The notes: generated by a model from the letters alone, not told the origin. Shown: positions 34,620 through 44,605, counted from the first letter of the stretch. The stretch: 64,000 nucleotides of DNA from Parapontixanthobacter aurantiacus (GCF_009827635.1 NZ_WTYW01000003.1:1-64000), one strand, 5' to 3'. Made by a program: numbers and translations.

Positions 34620-37600
34620 ATGTCGCTTATTGCGCTGGAGGTTGTCCCGCTGTGCATCTATCGTTTCCAAATGCACGGTGAGAAAGAAAATCAGGAACTC
34701 GATAAAGAAGGCAATATCGCAGCTCCACCGGAGCGCAGGATAAGCAGCCCCAAGGAACTGCTTGTGGCGATCTCGGATTTTTACTCCCGGAACCCGCACG
34801 TGATTGGGGGGGGTGACATCCTGACCATCACCGGAGGTAAGCCTGCCAAGCGGGCAGGCATGGTCGCCGCGTCCCTCGCTGGTATCGCGATCGAGGGCGG
34901 GGAGCGGGCGATGCAGCGGATTATCATTGTGATTCCACCCGGAGATGATGTCGCGGAGGCTGACGGGCGCGCTCGGGAAAGCTTCAGAAAATCTTTCGAG
35001 ATTCTCGCGCGCCGCCCGCTCGAAGCGGATGAGGCAGCATGGTTCCGCGACTGCCTGGTCGTCCAGGCGGCGACGGATGGCCGCCATGCCAGTCTTCTGG
35101 CTCTCATGGCCGAACAGCCCGCACGAACTGCCATCATCGTCGTCGAGGCGGCGGAGTATCGGGATGACGCGATCCCGCCCTTCGTATCCGAGGACGCCAA
35201 AACTCCACTGATCTCCGAAGACGTCTGGGCACCCCAGGTTCACGGGCTCGCGGTCGCAGCTGCGCCAATCGCCCAAGAGCGGCACCTCTACGTCGCACTG
35301 GATGTCAACGAGAATTCGCCAATTCGGCCGACGCTGGGCGATCTAATCCTGTCGGTCGATGGCTTCGGCGTGATGGGATCGACCGCGGACGAGAGCACCG
35401 AGACCATTCTCGCGAAACGCGTTGATGCGTGGGATCGTTGGATTGCCGTCGGTCAGGTGGGCCGCGCGCTCGCGGACGTCGAAGCGCTGCCCCAGGTGAT
35501 TGACCCACAGAAGGCATTCCTCAGGGTTCAGCTGTTGCACAAGGCAGGGCTTCGCCTTGAAGCCCTGGCGCTCATCCGGAGCGAGTTCTTGGCTCGCGAC
35601 AACCTTGACCCGTCCACGCGAGTGCGGCTTGGACGTATCGCTGAAGACGCCGGTGCCGCGAAGCTCGCCGCCGAACTAATCGCGCCCTGCATCGATATGC
35701 TAGAGAGTCGCGAGGACCTCGAGTCTGCCCTCGGAACGCTTGAGAACCGAGACGATGGACTTGCGGCGCGTATCGCGATTCGGCTCGAGGCTCGCTTTCC
35801 CAAAGCTGAGGGCGTGCGCCGCCACCGGCGCCAGCAGCTGCTCCGCGCTCGCGATCATGCTGGTCTCGCTGACTTCCTTCGCGAGAGCGACGCTGCTCGG
35901 GCCGACTTTCATGCCCGCCTTGCCGAGGCATTCGCTGGCGCCGACATTCCGGACTATGTTGGCCTCATCCAGTCAGGCGACACGCCAGAAATCTCGGATG
36001 GTTATCGGCTCGCTAGCATTGTGGATGCCCTTGCGCGCGGTCTCATCTGGCATGCGTTTGATCTCGTCGGCGACATCCCCAGAGGACCGGCGCAGGCCGA
36101 ACGCTGGGAAGGGCTTGCGATCGAAGTTCTCGAAAGCAGCTTTCTCCAGGCTGGGCCGGACGGCGAGCCTGCTGCCGGGATCGAGGCGACCGAAGCGCTG
36201 CTCGGCAAGCTCATCGAGCGGCTGGCTAGCGAACCGATGAACGCGCGCCTGCGCAGCGGCATCGTCGGCCTGCTCAAGCCCGATGTGGCTGGTATGACGG
36301 GGCTCGCCTTGATCGCAAAGCTTGTTCTCGACCTGGCAGGTCGGCCCATTAAGGTCGATAAGGGTGCAAAGGAGGGCTCGGCAAACGCTGGGTGGATGAT
36401 GGAGCACAAGCCATTCCTCCATCGTGCGCTCAACTGGCTTCAGGTCGAGCAGCCCATCATCATCGGCAAGCTGGCTCTGCCTGCCGAACTCCTGACCGAG
36501 AGCCCTGACGAAGCCATCTCGGCGCTGTCATCCTATATCGAGCGAGCTCCCATCTCGGATGACAGCGACATCCACTCGGTGCAGCTTTACCTTGCGCTCG
36601 CCGCCGCGATCGCGCCGCATTCGGCTGACCCCGACATCGACCTCAGGCTTTACCGGCTGGCAGCCGGCAAGATTGCGAGCAGCGGCTTCGCCCAGATAGG
36701 CCGCGACCTCGTCGAAGCGGCAGTCCAGGCCGGGACCGCAACGCCGCGGCGCCGTCGTCTTGCCTGGTTCGCCGTGGCCGACACATATCACCGGACCCGC
36801 GACCATCTGACTGGTCTGGTGGCGCTCGCGTGTGCTTTTGCCGCGGACAATCGTGCGGATGAGGAAGAACTCTGGCAGGAGGTATACGGACTGACCCGTC
36901 TCCTGCGCGACATCGGCCTGTTCGACGCCGCGCTCACCATGGTCGATAAGGGGCGTGAACTGCTTGGGCGCATGAAGCTTTCAGAGGCCTATGGCCACCG
37001 TCTCGACCTTCTCGCCTTGCAGGTGCGCTTGGCCCAGCGCGACCGTGACGACCCCGAGCAGCTTGCAGCGCTGCTTGCCGAGGCAACAGCGATCGGGAGG
37101 ACTGTCCTCGATCAACAGGACCAGACCGCGCCAACGGGCATCATCCTGGGGCAGCTTATCCGCGACGCGCGTGAACGCGACATGGAAGTTTCGGGCGAGA
37201 CTAAAGAGGTCTTCGCCGAACTCAACAAATGGGCTGGCGGCACGCTCGCGGCGATGATCGCCGCAACCTCCGCACCTTTGCCGACACCCGCTCAGCTGGC
37301 AGACCTTGCCGCCGCGATACCGCCAGCACGTTTCGCCGAAGATGTTGGCTTCGACATGGGAAACATCGCTTTCCTTGCCCAGCGGGCCCTCGCCAGCGAC
37401 GACATTCTGGCCGTGCCCGAGGATGTGAGCTTCGCGCTCGAACTTCTCGCCGACCGCGGAACGGCGCTGCCCAACTGGGACGAGGTGGCCGCGCCTCCGG
37501 CGGTGCCACAGCAGGGTGAGCCGGCGGCCTTCGCGGGAGCGATGTCAACGGACGGCGTCGACGTCCTTCAGATGGGCTTCGATGCCAGAGGTCGCCTAAT

Positions 37601-37817
37601 CCGGCTTGCTAAGGTAGCGCATGATTGGCGCATTCGCTGGCAGCTTCGCAAAGGTCCAGACACGGTGTGCTTCTTCGAACCGCGTCGCCCCTTCGATCAT
37701 GTCAATTGCATTGCGGGGCTCTTCCAGCACGGTCGCGTTCAGCATGTCGAGGAGAGAAGGGTCGAGTACCGCGATCTTGGTTCCGGGATGGACGAACGAA
37801 CCGGCCAGTTCGCCTAG
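34620..37817 (+). CDS. Large helical-repeat protein of unknown function, probably truncated at the C-terminus
   Basis: A frame of 1065 residues from the ATG at 34620; an ATG at 34671 is an alternative and neither has a good ribosome-binding site. Residues 45-230 are alpha/beta with a degenerate P-loop-like LTITGGKPAKRAG and AIIVVEAAEYRDD. Residues 270-1000 are almost all helical, TPR/HEAT-like. From about 37.60 kb the frame lies opposite the end of the nuclease-ATPase gene and reads as antisense noise (VAHDWRIRWQLRKG), so the real coding part seems to end near DGVDVLQMGFDARGRLIRL. A lost C-terminal effector domain is plausible. Confidence 0.65.
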   Translation: MSLIALEVVPLCIYRFQMHGEKENQELDKEGNIAAPPERRISSPKELLVAISDFYSRNPHVIGGGDILTITGGKPAKRAGMVAASLAGIAIEGGERAMQRIIIVIPPGDDVAEADGRARESFRKSFEILARRPLEADEAAWFRDCLVVQAATDGRHASLLALMAEQPARTAIIVVEAAEYRDDAIPPFVSEDAKTPLISEDVWAPQVHGLAVAAAPIAQERHLYVALDVNENSPIRPTLGDLILSVDGFGVMGSTADESTETILAKRVDAWDRWIAVGQVGRALADVEALPQVIDPQKAFLRVQLLHKAGLRLEALALIRSEFLARDNLDPSTRVRLGRIAEDAGAAKLAAELIAPCIDMLESREDLESALGTLENRDDGLAARIAIRLEARFPKAEGVRRHRRQQLLRARDHAGLADFLRESDAARADFHARLAEAFAGADIPDYVGLIQSGDTPEISDGYRLASIVDALARGLIWHAFDLVGDIPRGPAQAERWEGLAIEVLESSFLQAGPDGEPAAGIEATEALLGKLIERLASEPMNARLRSGIVGLLKPDVAGMTGLALIAKLVLDLAGRPIKVDKGAKEGSANAGWMMEHKPFLHRALNWLQVEQPIIIGKLALPAELLTESPDEAISALSSYIERAPISDDSDIHSVQLYLALAAAIAPHSADPDIDLRLYRLAAGKIASSGFAQIGRDLVEAAVQAGTATPRRRRLAWFAVADTYHRTRDHLTGLVALACAFAADNRADEEELWQEVYGLTRLLRDIGLFDAALTMVDKGRELLGRMKLSEAYGHRLDLLALQVRLAQRDRDDPEQLAALLAEATAIGRTVLDQQDQTAPTGIILGQLIRDARERDMEVSGETKEVFAELNKWAGGTLAAMIAATSAPLPTPAQLADLAAAIPPARFAEDVGFDMGNIAFLAQRALASDDILAVPEDVSFALELLADRGTALPNWDEVAAPPAVPQQGEPAAFAGAMSTDGVDVLQMGFDARGRLIRLAKVAHDWRIRWQLRKGPDTVCFFEPRRPFDHVNCIAGLFQHGRVQHVEERRVEYRDLGSGMDERTGQFA

Positions 37818-39182
37818 TCCCATGCGCCAGTCGGAAGGCGAAGTGGAAAAGCCATATCTTTGCGCGCGCAGTTCGTGGATTGACCAGAATGTCTTTTCCA
37901 GCGTTGCCGGATGACATTCGCCACGATGGGTGTAGAGTGCGAGCATAATGCTCCTGCCCGAATCGCTGATCTGCTCATGATATGCGTGGCGCCAGATCTC
38001 CGCAGGATCATCGAGGAGATTGCGCACGAAACCGCGGTAGTTTTCCGGCTTCATATTCTTCACCCTGCGGTAGTTTGACAGCCACTCGATCAGCCGCGGG
38101 TTGAACTTCGAGTGCTTGATGATTTCCAGGTAGAAGCGGTCGGCGAGGAGCTGGTCACGATAGGAAGGGGGTAGGTCGCTGAAGTAAATGTGATTGTAGA
38201 GGATTTCGGCGCGCTGCATCCTGCCGTAGTCGCGGATCGCGAGCACACATTTGTGATCGACCAAATGCGAATGCTTGAGTTTCTCCGAGGCGGCGACCGC
38301 CTGTTGCAGGATATGCTCGCGAGTCGTCATCACGAGACGGGCGGTCTTGGAACCGCGGACCATCTCGATGAAGTCGAGGATAGCGCGGTCCTCATTCCGC
38401 GTGAACGTGGATGCTCGCTCTCCCAAAAAGGTCGCGCCGATGAAGTCGTCGAAGTAGAAGATCTGCTTCTTGCCTGGCTGGTACAGTTCGCGCCCTGTCT
38501 GGAAATCTGTGAGGATCGAGATTGCCTCATAGCCCTGCTCGAGGAATGCGTAGAGCAGCATGCGCGCCAGCGTCGTCTTGCCCACCCCGGGAGCGCCCGA
38601 GATGATCGCCACATGGCCGTCGTTGAGCATCTCGACAGCACGAGGGTACCCCGAGTTCTGCACGTAGCGTGCAATATCACGCCGCACACGTTCGACATCG
38701 AAGTCGCTTTGCGTCTTCGCCGCATTATGCATAACGCGATCAAGAACAGCGCGACTGGTTAGCCATAACTTGTGATGGCGCTGGTGAATGTCCGCGTGCT
38801 GTTCGAGCAGGCCGTTGATATCGTCGCGTCCTACAATATCTCCGGGTTCGGCGATGAGACCGCCGAAGATCTCCATGATCTCAGTTTTGTTGGGGGGGGT
38901 AAGACCCACTGATGTCGTCAGGATATAGCGGCTTGGATTGAGCTTCTTCGCCTTCACGGCTTCTTTGTGCAATTCGCGTAAGAGACCGGCTAAACCTGTG
39001 CCTGCATAGTGCTTGGCTTGGACGATGAGGTTTGCGGCCCCTTTAGCGTAGCGAAAGTCGATGCCTTGGTCTCTACCTGCCTTGAATGATTCTAGCTGGA
39101 TCCCGTCGCGAGCCTGAACGACGTCGCGCGAGAGCAATTCGAAATCATGCGGCGAAAGTTGCTGGAAGTCGTAGTCGGCCAT
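37596..39182 (-). CDS. Mrr-type nuclease fused to nSTAND3-like ATPase, probably C-terminally truncated
   Basis: 528 residues from the ATG at 39182. The N-terminal Mrr-like PD-(D/E)xK domain (1-125) has LSPHDFELLSRDVV, GRDQGIDFRYAKG (Asp42) and NLIVQAKHYAG (Gln55-x-Lys57). The following STAND ATPase has Walker A GAPGVGKT (196-203), Walker B FYFDD (242-246) and sensor VMTTREH (285-290), which matches the nSTAND3 type. Such proteins are sensors that release a nuclease on infection. The frame ends MRYLSKPD right where it meets the opposite-strand large gene, so the sensor part may be shortened. Confidence 0.82.
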   Translation of the reverse strand: MADYDFQQLSPHDFELLSRDVVQARDGIQLESFKAGRDQGIDFRYAKGAANLIVQAKHYAGTGLAGLLRELHKEAVKAKKLNPSRYILTTSVGLTPPNKTEIMEIFGGLIAEPGDIVGRDDINGLLEQHADIHQRHHKLWLTSRAVLDRVMHNAAKTQSDFDVERVRRDIARYVQNSGYPRAVEMLNDGHVAIISGAPGVGKTTLARMLLYAFLEQGYEAISILTDFQTGRELYQPGKKQIFYFDDFIGATFLGERASTFTRNEDRAILDFIEMVRGSKTARLVMTTREHILQQAVAASEKLKHSHLVDHKCVLAIRDYGRMQRAEILYNHIYFSDLPPSYRDQLLADRFYLEIIKHSKFNPRLIEWLSNYRRVKNMKPENYRGFVRNLLDDPAEIWRHAYHEQISDSGRSIMLALYTHRGECHPATLEKTFWSIHELRAQRYGFSTSPSDWRMGLGELAGSFVHPGTKIAVLDPSLLDMLNATVLEEPRNAIDMIEGATRFEEAHRVWTFAKLPANAPIMRYLSKPD

Positions 39183-39715
39183 CTTGTATCGGTCTGGAAT
39201 TGAACTGGAATGGGCTGAACGGTGGGGAGCGTTTTCCCGGTCGTCAAAAGGTATTAACCTGCGGTTTGAGATTTCATATCTCAAACCATCGGTTGATAGT
39301 CGCTAGCGAGTTCCAAGCCGATAGCGATGATTGCGCAAATAGAACCATCGTTTCAATGGAATTTCTCGATGGCGAAAGTTTTTCGACGGTTGGCAATGTG
39401 ACCCGCAGAATGAACGCTACTCATCCTGAGGTTAATGCAAGGGATTTTTCTGTTCAGACCTTAGATATAGGCTAATTACGAGATGGCCGCTCTTTCGGCT
39501 TTCGACGATAACCGGACAGTCCGCAACCGGCCCAATAGCTATCATGACCTTTCCGCACTTTTGTACTGAATGGCCGTCAGCATGTTTACGCCAACATGCG
39601 TCGATTTCTTTATGGCAAGACAACTATCGACAATTGCGGCTGTTCTCGCGAACGCTCAAACTGATGCGGGGAGGGTTGTTTTGGTCGAGCACCGCGCCGA
39701 CATGGTAGAACATCG
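39183..39715. other. Gap at the right edge of the defence island
   Basis: No gene supported. Short frames on both strands lack ribosome-binding sites and family features. The region should hold the promoter of the nuclease-ATPase gene, read leftward. Confidence 0.4.
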
Positions 39716-40981
39716 CTACGCTGATCGTGCTAGATACCGCGGTCGTTCATTTTCCCTAATGAAGTTGGCGCCGTTTTGTATGGCGTCGTTTCCACTAAAT
39801 AGGACTACGGTGTTCCTACCCTCGCTCTTGGCTCTATAAAGCGCTTTGTCCGCGTCTTGGACAAACTGAACGCGATCGAGATTTGCCACTCGTCCTATCC
39901 TAACGCCGACGCTTGCAGTCACCGAAACTTCGTCGCCTGCATGATCATGAATGCGGAGATCGACGATCTTTCTCCGAAGCCTTTCGGCTATACCGATAGC
40001 ATTGGCACTACCGCTGCCGCTGAGCGCCGCGATAAACTCTTCCCCGCCATACCGCCCGGAAATACCATGATGGCGCGAGACCTCTTCGTCCAACAAGCTA
40101 CCAACACGAATTAAGCATTCATCGCCCAGCTGATGACCGTACGTATCGTTGAATTGCTTGAAATGATCGAGATCCATAAGCAGGACAGCTAATGGTTCGC
40201 CTGAAGCTTGCGCCGCTTGGAACGCTGCCTGAAATTTCCTTTCGAACCCACGTCGATTGAGAACACCTGTAAGAGCATCCTGATCGGAAAGTTTCTCCAG
40301 TTCGCGGTTGGCAGCGAGCAAAGAGTTCTGTGCTTGTCGGCTTTGAATGGTGAGAAGGAAGTTGGTGTCGTTCAGACGTTCGCTTCTGCGACTTATCAGA
40401 AGCGGGAGCGTCGAACAAAACAACGCGAACACTATGAGGCTAACGTCACCAGCCAGATTTTCGGACAAAGCCAAGATTGGAGCCGCCACCGCGATAAAGC
40501 CAGAGACCGCGAAGAAAATTGTCTGGGTAAAGCGCAGAGGACCAAGAATGATGCAAACGGAAACGAGCATCGCTCCCGCCATAATGTAATTGTCCTGATG
40601 CTCTGCTTCGGCGCGCATACCAAGATACGCCGCAGCTCCGGCAAACAGCACCGGCGGTATAATTGCGGCTACGAACAGGACAAGGCGCTCATCTCGTTTC
40701 AAAAGCCAAAGGCTGCACAGATAGGCGGGGGTAACGAGACCTACTCGCAATAATAATCCAAGCTGCAGCATTCCTGCCATCGCGTCCAGGAACAGACAAA
40801 GCAGACATGTCGCAAGCCCCAGCAAACTCAGGAACCGAATTTCCCGCTTAACGCGGTCTCGATGCGAAACCTGCCAGAGATGACGAAGGTCGTCTGGCCA
40901 CTGCAAATATCGAAGCGTCGGATCTCCCGGAACAGCGTTTGGTCTGAGAGCTTCGCTTCCGGAAAGATCGACGATCGACAT
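39716..40981 (-). CDS. Membrane-bound diguanylate cyclase (GGDEF)
   Basis: 421 residues. Five or six membrane helices lie between residues 50 and 200, followed by a short coiled linker (SLLAANRELEKLSDQDALTG) and a GGDEF domain with DALTGVLNRRGFERKF, DLDHFKQFNDTYGHQLGD and the active-site GGEEF at 312-316. It should make c-di-GMP from GTP. No RxxD inhibitory site is seen at the expected place, so product feedback may be absent. Two PilZ proteins nearby could be its effectors. Confidence 0.92.
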   Translation of the reverse strand: MSIVDLSGSEALRPNAVPGDPTLRYLQWPDDLRHLWQVSHRDRVKREIRFLSLLGLATCLLCLFLDAMAGMLQLGLLLRVGLVTPAYLCSLWLLKRDERLVLFVAAIIPPVLFAGAAAYLGMRAEAEHQDNYIMAGAMLVSVCIILGPLRFTQTIFFAVSGFIAVAAPILALSENLAGDVSLIVFALFCSTLPLLISRRSERLNDTNFLLTIQSRQAQNSLLAANRELEKLSDQDALTGVLNRRGFERKFQAAFQAAQASGEPLAVLLMDLDHFKQFNDTYGHQLGDECLIRVGSLLDEEVSRHHGISGRYGGEEFIAALSGSGSANAIGIAERLRRKIVDLRIHDHAGDEVSVTASVGVRIGRVANLDRVQFVQDADKALYRAKSEGRNTVVLFSGNDAIQNGANFIRENERPRYLARSA

Positions 40982-41245
40982 GCGTTAAGCTAGCTCGGGA
41001 ATCATTAAGTTTGCGAAAAGCGAAAGGGGGAAAAGAACCGATAGCGCACCTTCTTATGAGAGGTGACTATCAGAAAGTGTCGCAATGGAACTCTCACACG
41101 TCTGGCTCTTCAGTTGCGTCGCGCGCCCGTGCATTTAACTGATGCAAAAGCCTAATGATAAGGAAGGCAGTGTCCGAGAAAGTTTAATCGTGAGCAGTAG
41201 AAGTAAACCACGCCGCGGAAGCGGATGACTCTGTCGTCGCTATTC

Positions 41246-41545
41246 TTATTCTACCTCGGCCGCGATCGTCTCAGCCCGTTTATCGATGCCGATTTGTCGA
41301 TAGATTGCATTCAACGCACCGGTCAGGTTGGCTGTCCGCCCCTTTCGCTCGCCTTCAGGCAAAAACCGCCAGAACCAGTCGAATGGCCAGCGTTCGCAGT
41401 TGTAGCGCGAAGCCAGGTAGGCAAGTGCCAGGCGAACGCCAAATGTTCGATTGACCGGACCCGATATGGCCGAACGCGCTGCGTCCTCGATCGTCAGGAT
41501 CGCGAGTTTCGTCAGCGTCGAATCGTCCACGGCCATGCTGGCCAT
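41246..41545 (-). CDS. Hypothetical protein (99 aa)
   Basis: 99 residues, soluble and conserved-looking: AVDDSTLTKLAILTIEDAAR, VRLALAYLASRYNCERWPFD, WFWRFLPEGER. The start may be the ATG at 41545 or the one three codons later. It lies 99 bp past the start side of the exported protein gene on the same strand. I do not know a function. Confidence 0.65.
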   Translation of the reverse strand: MASMAVDDSTLTKLAILTIEDAARSAISGPVNRTFGVRLALAYLASRYNCERWPFDWFWRFLPEGERKGRTANLTGALNAIYRQIGIDKRAETIAAEVE

Positions 41546-41644
41546 AAGTGGAACAATACAAGAACGCCGACAAGAGTGGTTAGCTCCTGCCGGCGGCCTT
41601 TCACGTTGGTTGAGGATGCGCCTGAACGCTTCCTCGGGGGACTG

Positions 41645-42301
41645 TTACTCGCTGACGACGCGCAGATTGCCCGGCAGTTCACGCTGCTTCGGAGCAGGTT
41701 GCACAGGCTCGGCTTCCGCGACGCGTTGCGGCTGAACGACCGGAGCAACCGCGAGCTTCAGCGGTTCCTTGGTGAAGGCCTTCAGTTCGCGGCCATGCGG
41801 AATGCGACCGCTGCGGCCCGTGATGAAACCGGCGAATACGCCCGCGACGATGACGCCGCCGATCGTTGCGAGGGTGGCGCCTTCGCCTTCCTGCCGGAAC
41901 GTGCCTTCAAGCGGGATACGCTTGCCGTTCACTTCGATGTGTTCGATGGCAATGTCCATCTTCCCGGACTTGCCGAATGCACCCCGGCTGGTAAGCCATG
42001 TGATGCGACCGGTTGCGCGTGCGCCTTGCGGAATGGCAACATAGCCATCAACGATGACATCCGCGACATTGGTCAGGTGGAAGGTGTCGCCTTCCTTCCA
42101 GGTGCGACCCTTGGTCGTGACTTCCTGATCCATGCGCAGCGTCAGTTCGGTGCTGGCGGGAAGAACCGGACCGGTATGCGCAGCCTGTTGGACAGCTTGC
42201 GCCGGAACTTCGATCATCTGGCCAGTCTGAGCCGATTGAGCAAGAACCGGCGTCGCTGCAAACAGGATCGCCGAAGTCGTCATGGTAATTTCTTTGAACA
42301 T
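41645..42301 (-). CDS. Exported protein of unknown function
   Basis: 218 residues. A signal peptide (MFKEITMTTSAILFAATPVL, then AQ) leads into a beta-rich domain: LRMDQEVTTKGRTWKEGD, GYVAIPQGARATGRITWLTS and DIAIEHIEVNGKRIPLEG. A Gly-rich hydrophobic stretch follows (IGGVIVAGVFAGFITG), then a Pro-rich end. A similar protein type is common in sphingomonads. It looks like a periplasmic or cell-surface protein; function unknown. Confidence 0.75.
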   Translation of the reverse strand: MFKEITMTTSAILFAATPVLAQSAQTGQMIEVPAQAVQQAAHTGPVLPASTELTLRMDQEVTTKGRTWKEGDTFHLTNVADVIVDGYVAIPQGARATGRITWLTSRGAFGKSGKMDIAIEHIEVNGKRIPLEGTFRQEGEGATLATIGGVIVAGVFAGFITGRSGRIPHGRELKAFTKEPLKLAVAPVVQPQRVAEAEPVQPAPKQRELPGNLRVVSE

Positions 42302-42565
42302 GTAGCCCCCTCAAATCACCGCATCATCGCGGCATGAGGTGGCTCTACGTTCGAACGACTTTGAAAAAAGAGAAGAAAGAAGGTTTCCTTTAGCTTACGC
42401 TTGGCGAAGTGAAGCAAAAGCGCCCTCGCTCGAATTGCGCTTTATGTCGATCGCTATGCGAACAGTACGATGCTGCAACGATGAAATTGGAGCACTGGCA
42501 AGCTATGCGGTCACTCTTGCCGTTCGCCGATTGCGATTACGGGTCGAAGCCGTTAGGGCCACCAC

Positions 42566-42856
42566 ATGGAGCGGTCGCGCGTTCAATCATTTCGGGATAA
42601 AGTCGCAGCTGGAGAATGCGCGTTTTCTCCAGCGGTATTTTATCGTCGCCTTGTATGGCAACACATTTTGGATCTTGGGACTTTCCTTCTCATTTTCGGG
42701 CTTTCGCCAGTCCTGCTCTTTGGCGCATGGCTGCGAAGGAAATTTCTCGTGCGAAAGAAGTCTATGCAATCTTTCGCACCGGAACGCCGTGAAGCGCGAG
42801 AGCATTGCAAACGACCTTCCGATTGGGATCTTCCGACAATCATTCCTTACCAGTAA
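42566..42856 (+). CDS. Possible small membrane protein (96 aa)
   Basis: 96 residues with one strong hydrophobic helix (LDLGTFLLIFGLSPVLLFGA) between a basic N-terminus and a very basic C-terminus, a topology fitting a single-pass inner-membrane protein. No clear ribosome-binding site. It converges on the regulator gene at 42881. Could be a chance frame. Confidence 0.4.
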   Translation: MERSRVQSFRDKVAAGECAFSPAVFYRRLVWQHILDLGTFLLIFGLSPVLLFGAWLRRKFLVRKKSMQSFAPERREAREHCKRPSDWDLPTIIPYQ

Positions 42857-42880
42857 GCGGCATGCACGACCTTGGTCGTC

Positions 42881-44605
42881 CTATGTTTCGGTCGCTTTAA
42901 GCAGATTCTCGCGAACCCTACTGCTAAATACGACCGACGGTAAAAATTGACGCAATTGCTCGTGCTTTGTGCGACTTAGTTTCCCCGTCAGCGCTTCGGC
43001 CAAAAGCGCGTTCGAATGATCGAAGCGGGATTTTGACAAGTGATCGAAATCATTCAGAGCCATCAGTTCATCCGATGGCTCCTGATTCGATATGAGTAAC
43101 GCCAACAAAATATAGAGCTTGAGCAAATCGTCCGGGATCGGATTCGCATCGGCAATTTCTTTTATTCGCTTACGCCGTTCGGGATCCAGTTTGGCCCCCT
43201 CCTCGCAACCGTAAGTCTCAACGAGCAAAGCGAGTTCAATGGCGGGAAAGGTCTTTCCGTTTTGGTAAGCTCGGTTTGCGAAGGGTTCAGCTCTCGCGCA
43301 ATCTCCACGCGCCGTCATGATTTTGGCAGCTATGAGGTTTAGATACGGGTTGTCAGGATGCTCATTAATTGCTTGGCCGATCTCGCCCCAAGTCCGTCGA
43401 TCTACGTCGATCGCCGTACCGCTCATCGCACGCGTCTGGATGTCCATCCAAATTTTTCTAGCGCGGAAGAACGGCTCGTACTCTGAATCAGAATAGCTCG
43501 ACATGCACGTCTCGACGACGTCGCTGGTCAGCAGCCCTTTCCCTTGGGCATTCTCGCTGAGAACAAAGCATTCGAAATCGTTGCGCGCTGTCAACGGAAT
43601 ACGCTTGGCCAGGTTCTGGCTGATGCGCCCAGCAGGAGCTAATAACTCCACGATATTGTCATAGATTAATTGACGATCGCGACTGAAGTCGTTCGACAGC
43701 TCGAGTTCCTGTTCAAAAAGACTTTCACCGGAACGGTCTCGCAGGAAAAGCGAAGCTGCCGGCTTATCGTCCAAATTTCGCTGAAGCAGAATGGTGATAG
43801 TAAAGTCGCTATCGACAGTTCCGGGATTCAATCCCCTTGCTACAAACGAACTGGCGATGAGGGCTGATGTGTCGCTTCGGGCCGCTCCAAGCAATCCGCT
43901 ATGGCTGCTTTGGAACGCTGCGTCACCCAAGGAAGATGCTTCCAGCTTTACGGATGGCCGGGCGATTCCGACCTGTTCAGAAGCCGTGATAGCATTCTGG
44001 CTCTGAGCCAAAAATATTCCTGCGCAGACGGCTAGCGGCAAGAGGAGTAACCACGCCTTGCGTTTTAGGGCAGCAAATCCTTTTTTTGGAGGTTCGGGCA
44101 AATTCGCTACCCTGCTTGCGAGATTGAGGCGCTCCTTTGTAAGCAGACTGTGAAGACTGACCTGTTGAACGGGAGCCGCGGCAAACGAATTGCTATCTTC
44201 ATGCTTCCAGTCATTGGACGCAAACGCAGACGGCTTCCGACCTTCATTGTGGAGCTTCACCAGTTCTGGGTACGCGATCTCGAGTGAGGCCATCCTAAGG
44301 AAGTACTCGCCCGGTCGATTGTAGGCACACAGGCCCTTCATGGGAGCAAACTCGCTATAGTAGGTCTTTAGCGAGCGGCGTAATCTGACCATCGATGAAC
44401 GGACAGAGCTGTCGGAACTTTCATCGAAGTCTGCGGGCTTTCCAAGTGCATTTATCGCGATGTCATACTGCGAAATGCGGGTATCGCCGCTAGCTGCGCG
44501 TTGAGCCAGATAATCGAGTAGTTTGGCCTGGCGGGGTGCGCGCTGAAATGCTGCGCTTGCAAGAATTTCAGTAACTTCTGCCGCCAACCCTTCTTCGTAC
44601 TGCAT
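42881..44605 (-). CDS. Membrane-anchored winged-helix regulator (CadC-like layout)
   Basis: About 574 residues from the ATG at 44605; the frame is open further upstream. The N-terminal 110 residues form a winged-helix-like DNA-binding domain of the sort found before adenylate-cyclase-like and TPR sensors: FQRAPRQAKLLDYLAQRAAS, ISQYDIAINALGKP and SVRSSMVRLRRSLKTYY. One membrane helix (AWLLLLPLAVCAGIFLA) follows at about residue 185, then a periplasmic region with helical, TPR-like repeats (PYLNLIAAKIMTARGDCARA). A signal outside would control DNA binding inside. Diverges from the PilZ gene. Confidence 0.75.
   Translation of the reverse strand: MQYEEGLAAEVTEILASAAFQRAPRQAKLLDYLAQRAASGDTRISQYDIAINALGKPADFDESSDSSVRSSMVRLRRSLKTYYSEFAPMKGLCAYNRPGEYFLRMASLEIAYPELVKLHNEGRKPSAFASNDWKHEDSNSFAAAPVQQVSLHSLLTKERLNLASRVANLPEPPKKGFAALKRKAWLLLLPLAVCAGIFLAQSQNAITASEQVGIARPSVKLEASSLGDAAFQSSHSGLLGAARSDTSALIASSFVARGLNPGTVDSDFTITILLQRNLDDKPAASLFLRDRSGESLFEQELELSNDFSRDRQLIYDNIVELLAPAGRISQNLAKRIPLTARNDFECFVLSENAQGKGLLTSDVVETCMSSYSDSEYEPFFRARKIWMDIQTRAMSGTAIDVDRRTWGEIGQAINEHPDNPYLNLIAAKIMTARGDCARAEPFANRAYQNGKTFPAIELALLVETYGCEEGAKLDPERRKRIKEIADANPIPDDLLKLYILLALLISNQEPSDELMALNDFDHLSKSRFDHSNALLAEALTGKLSRTKHEQLRQFLPSVVFSSRVRENLLKATET

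Noticed and set aside
34545-35285. Leftward frame of 246 codons
   Set aside because: Opposite the start of the large helical protein; sequence is not protein-like and has no start signal.
41225-42337. Rightward frame of 370 codons
   Set aside because: Antisense to two better leftward genes, one with a clear signal peptide.
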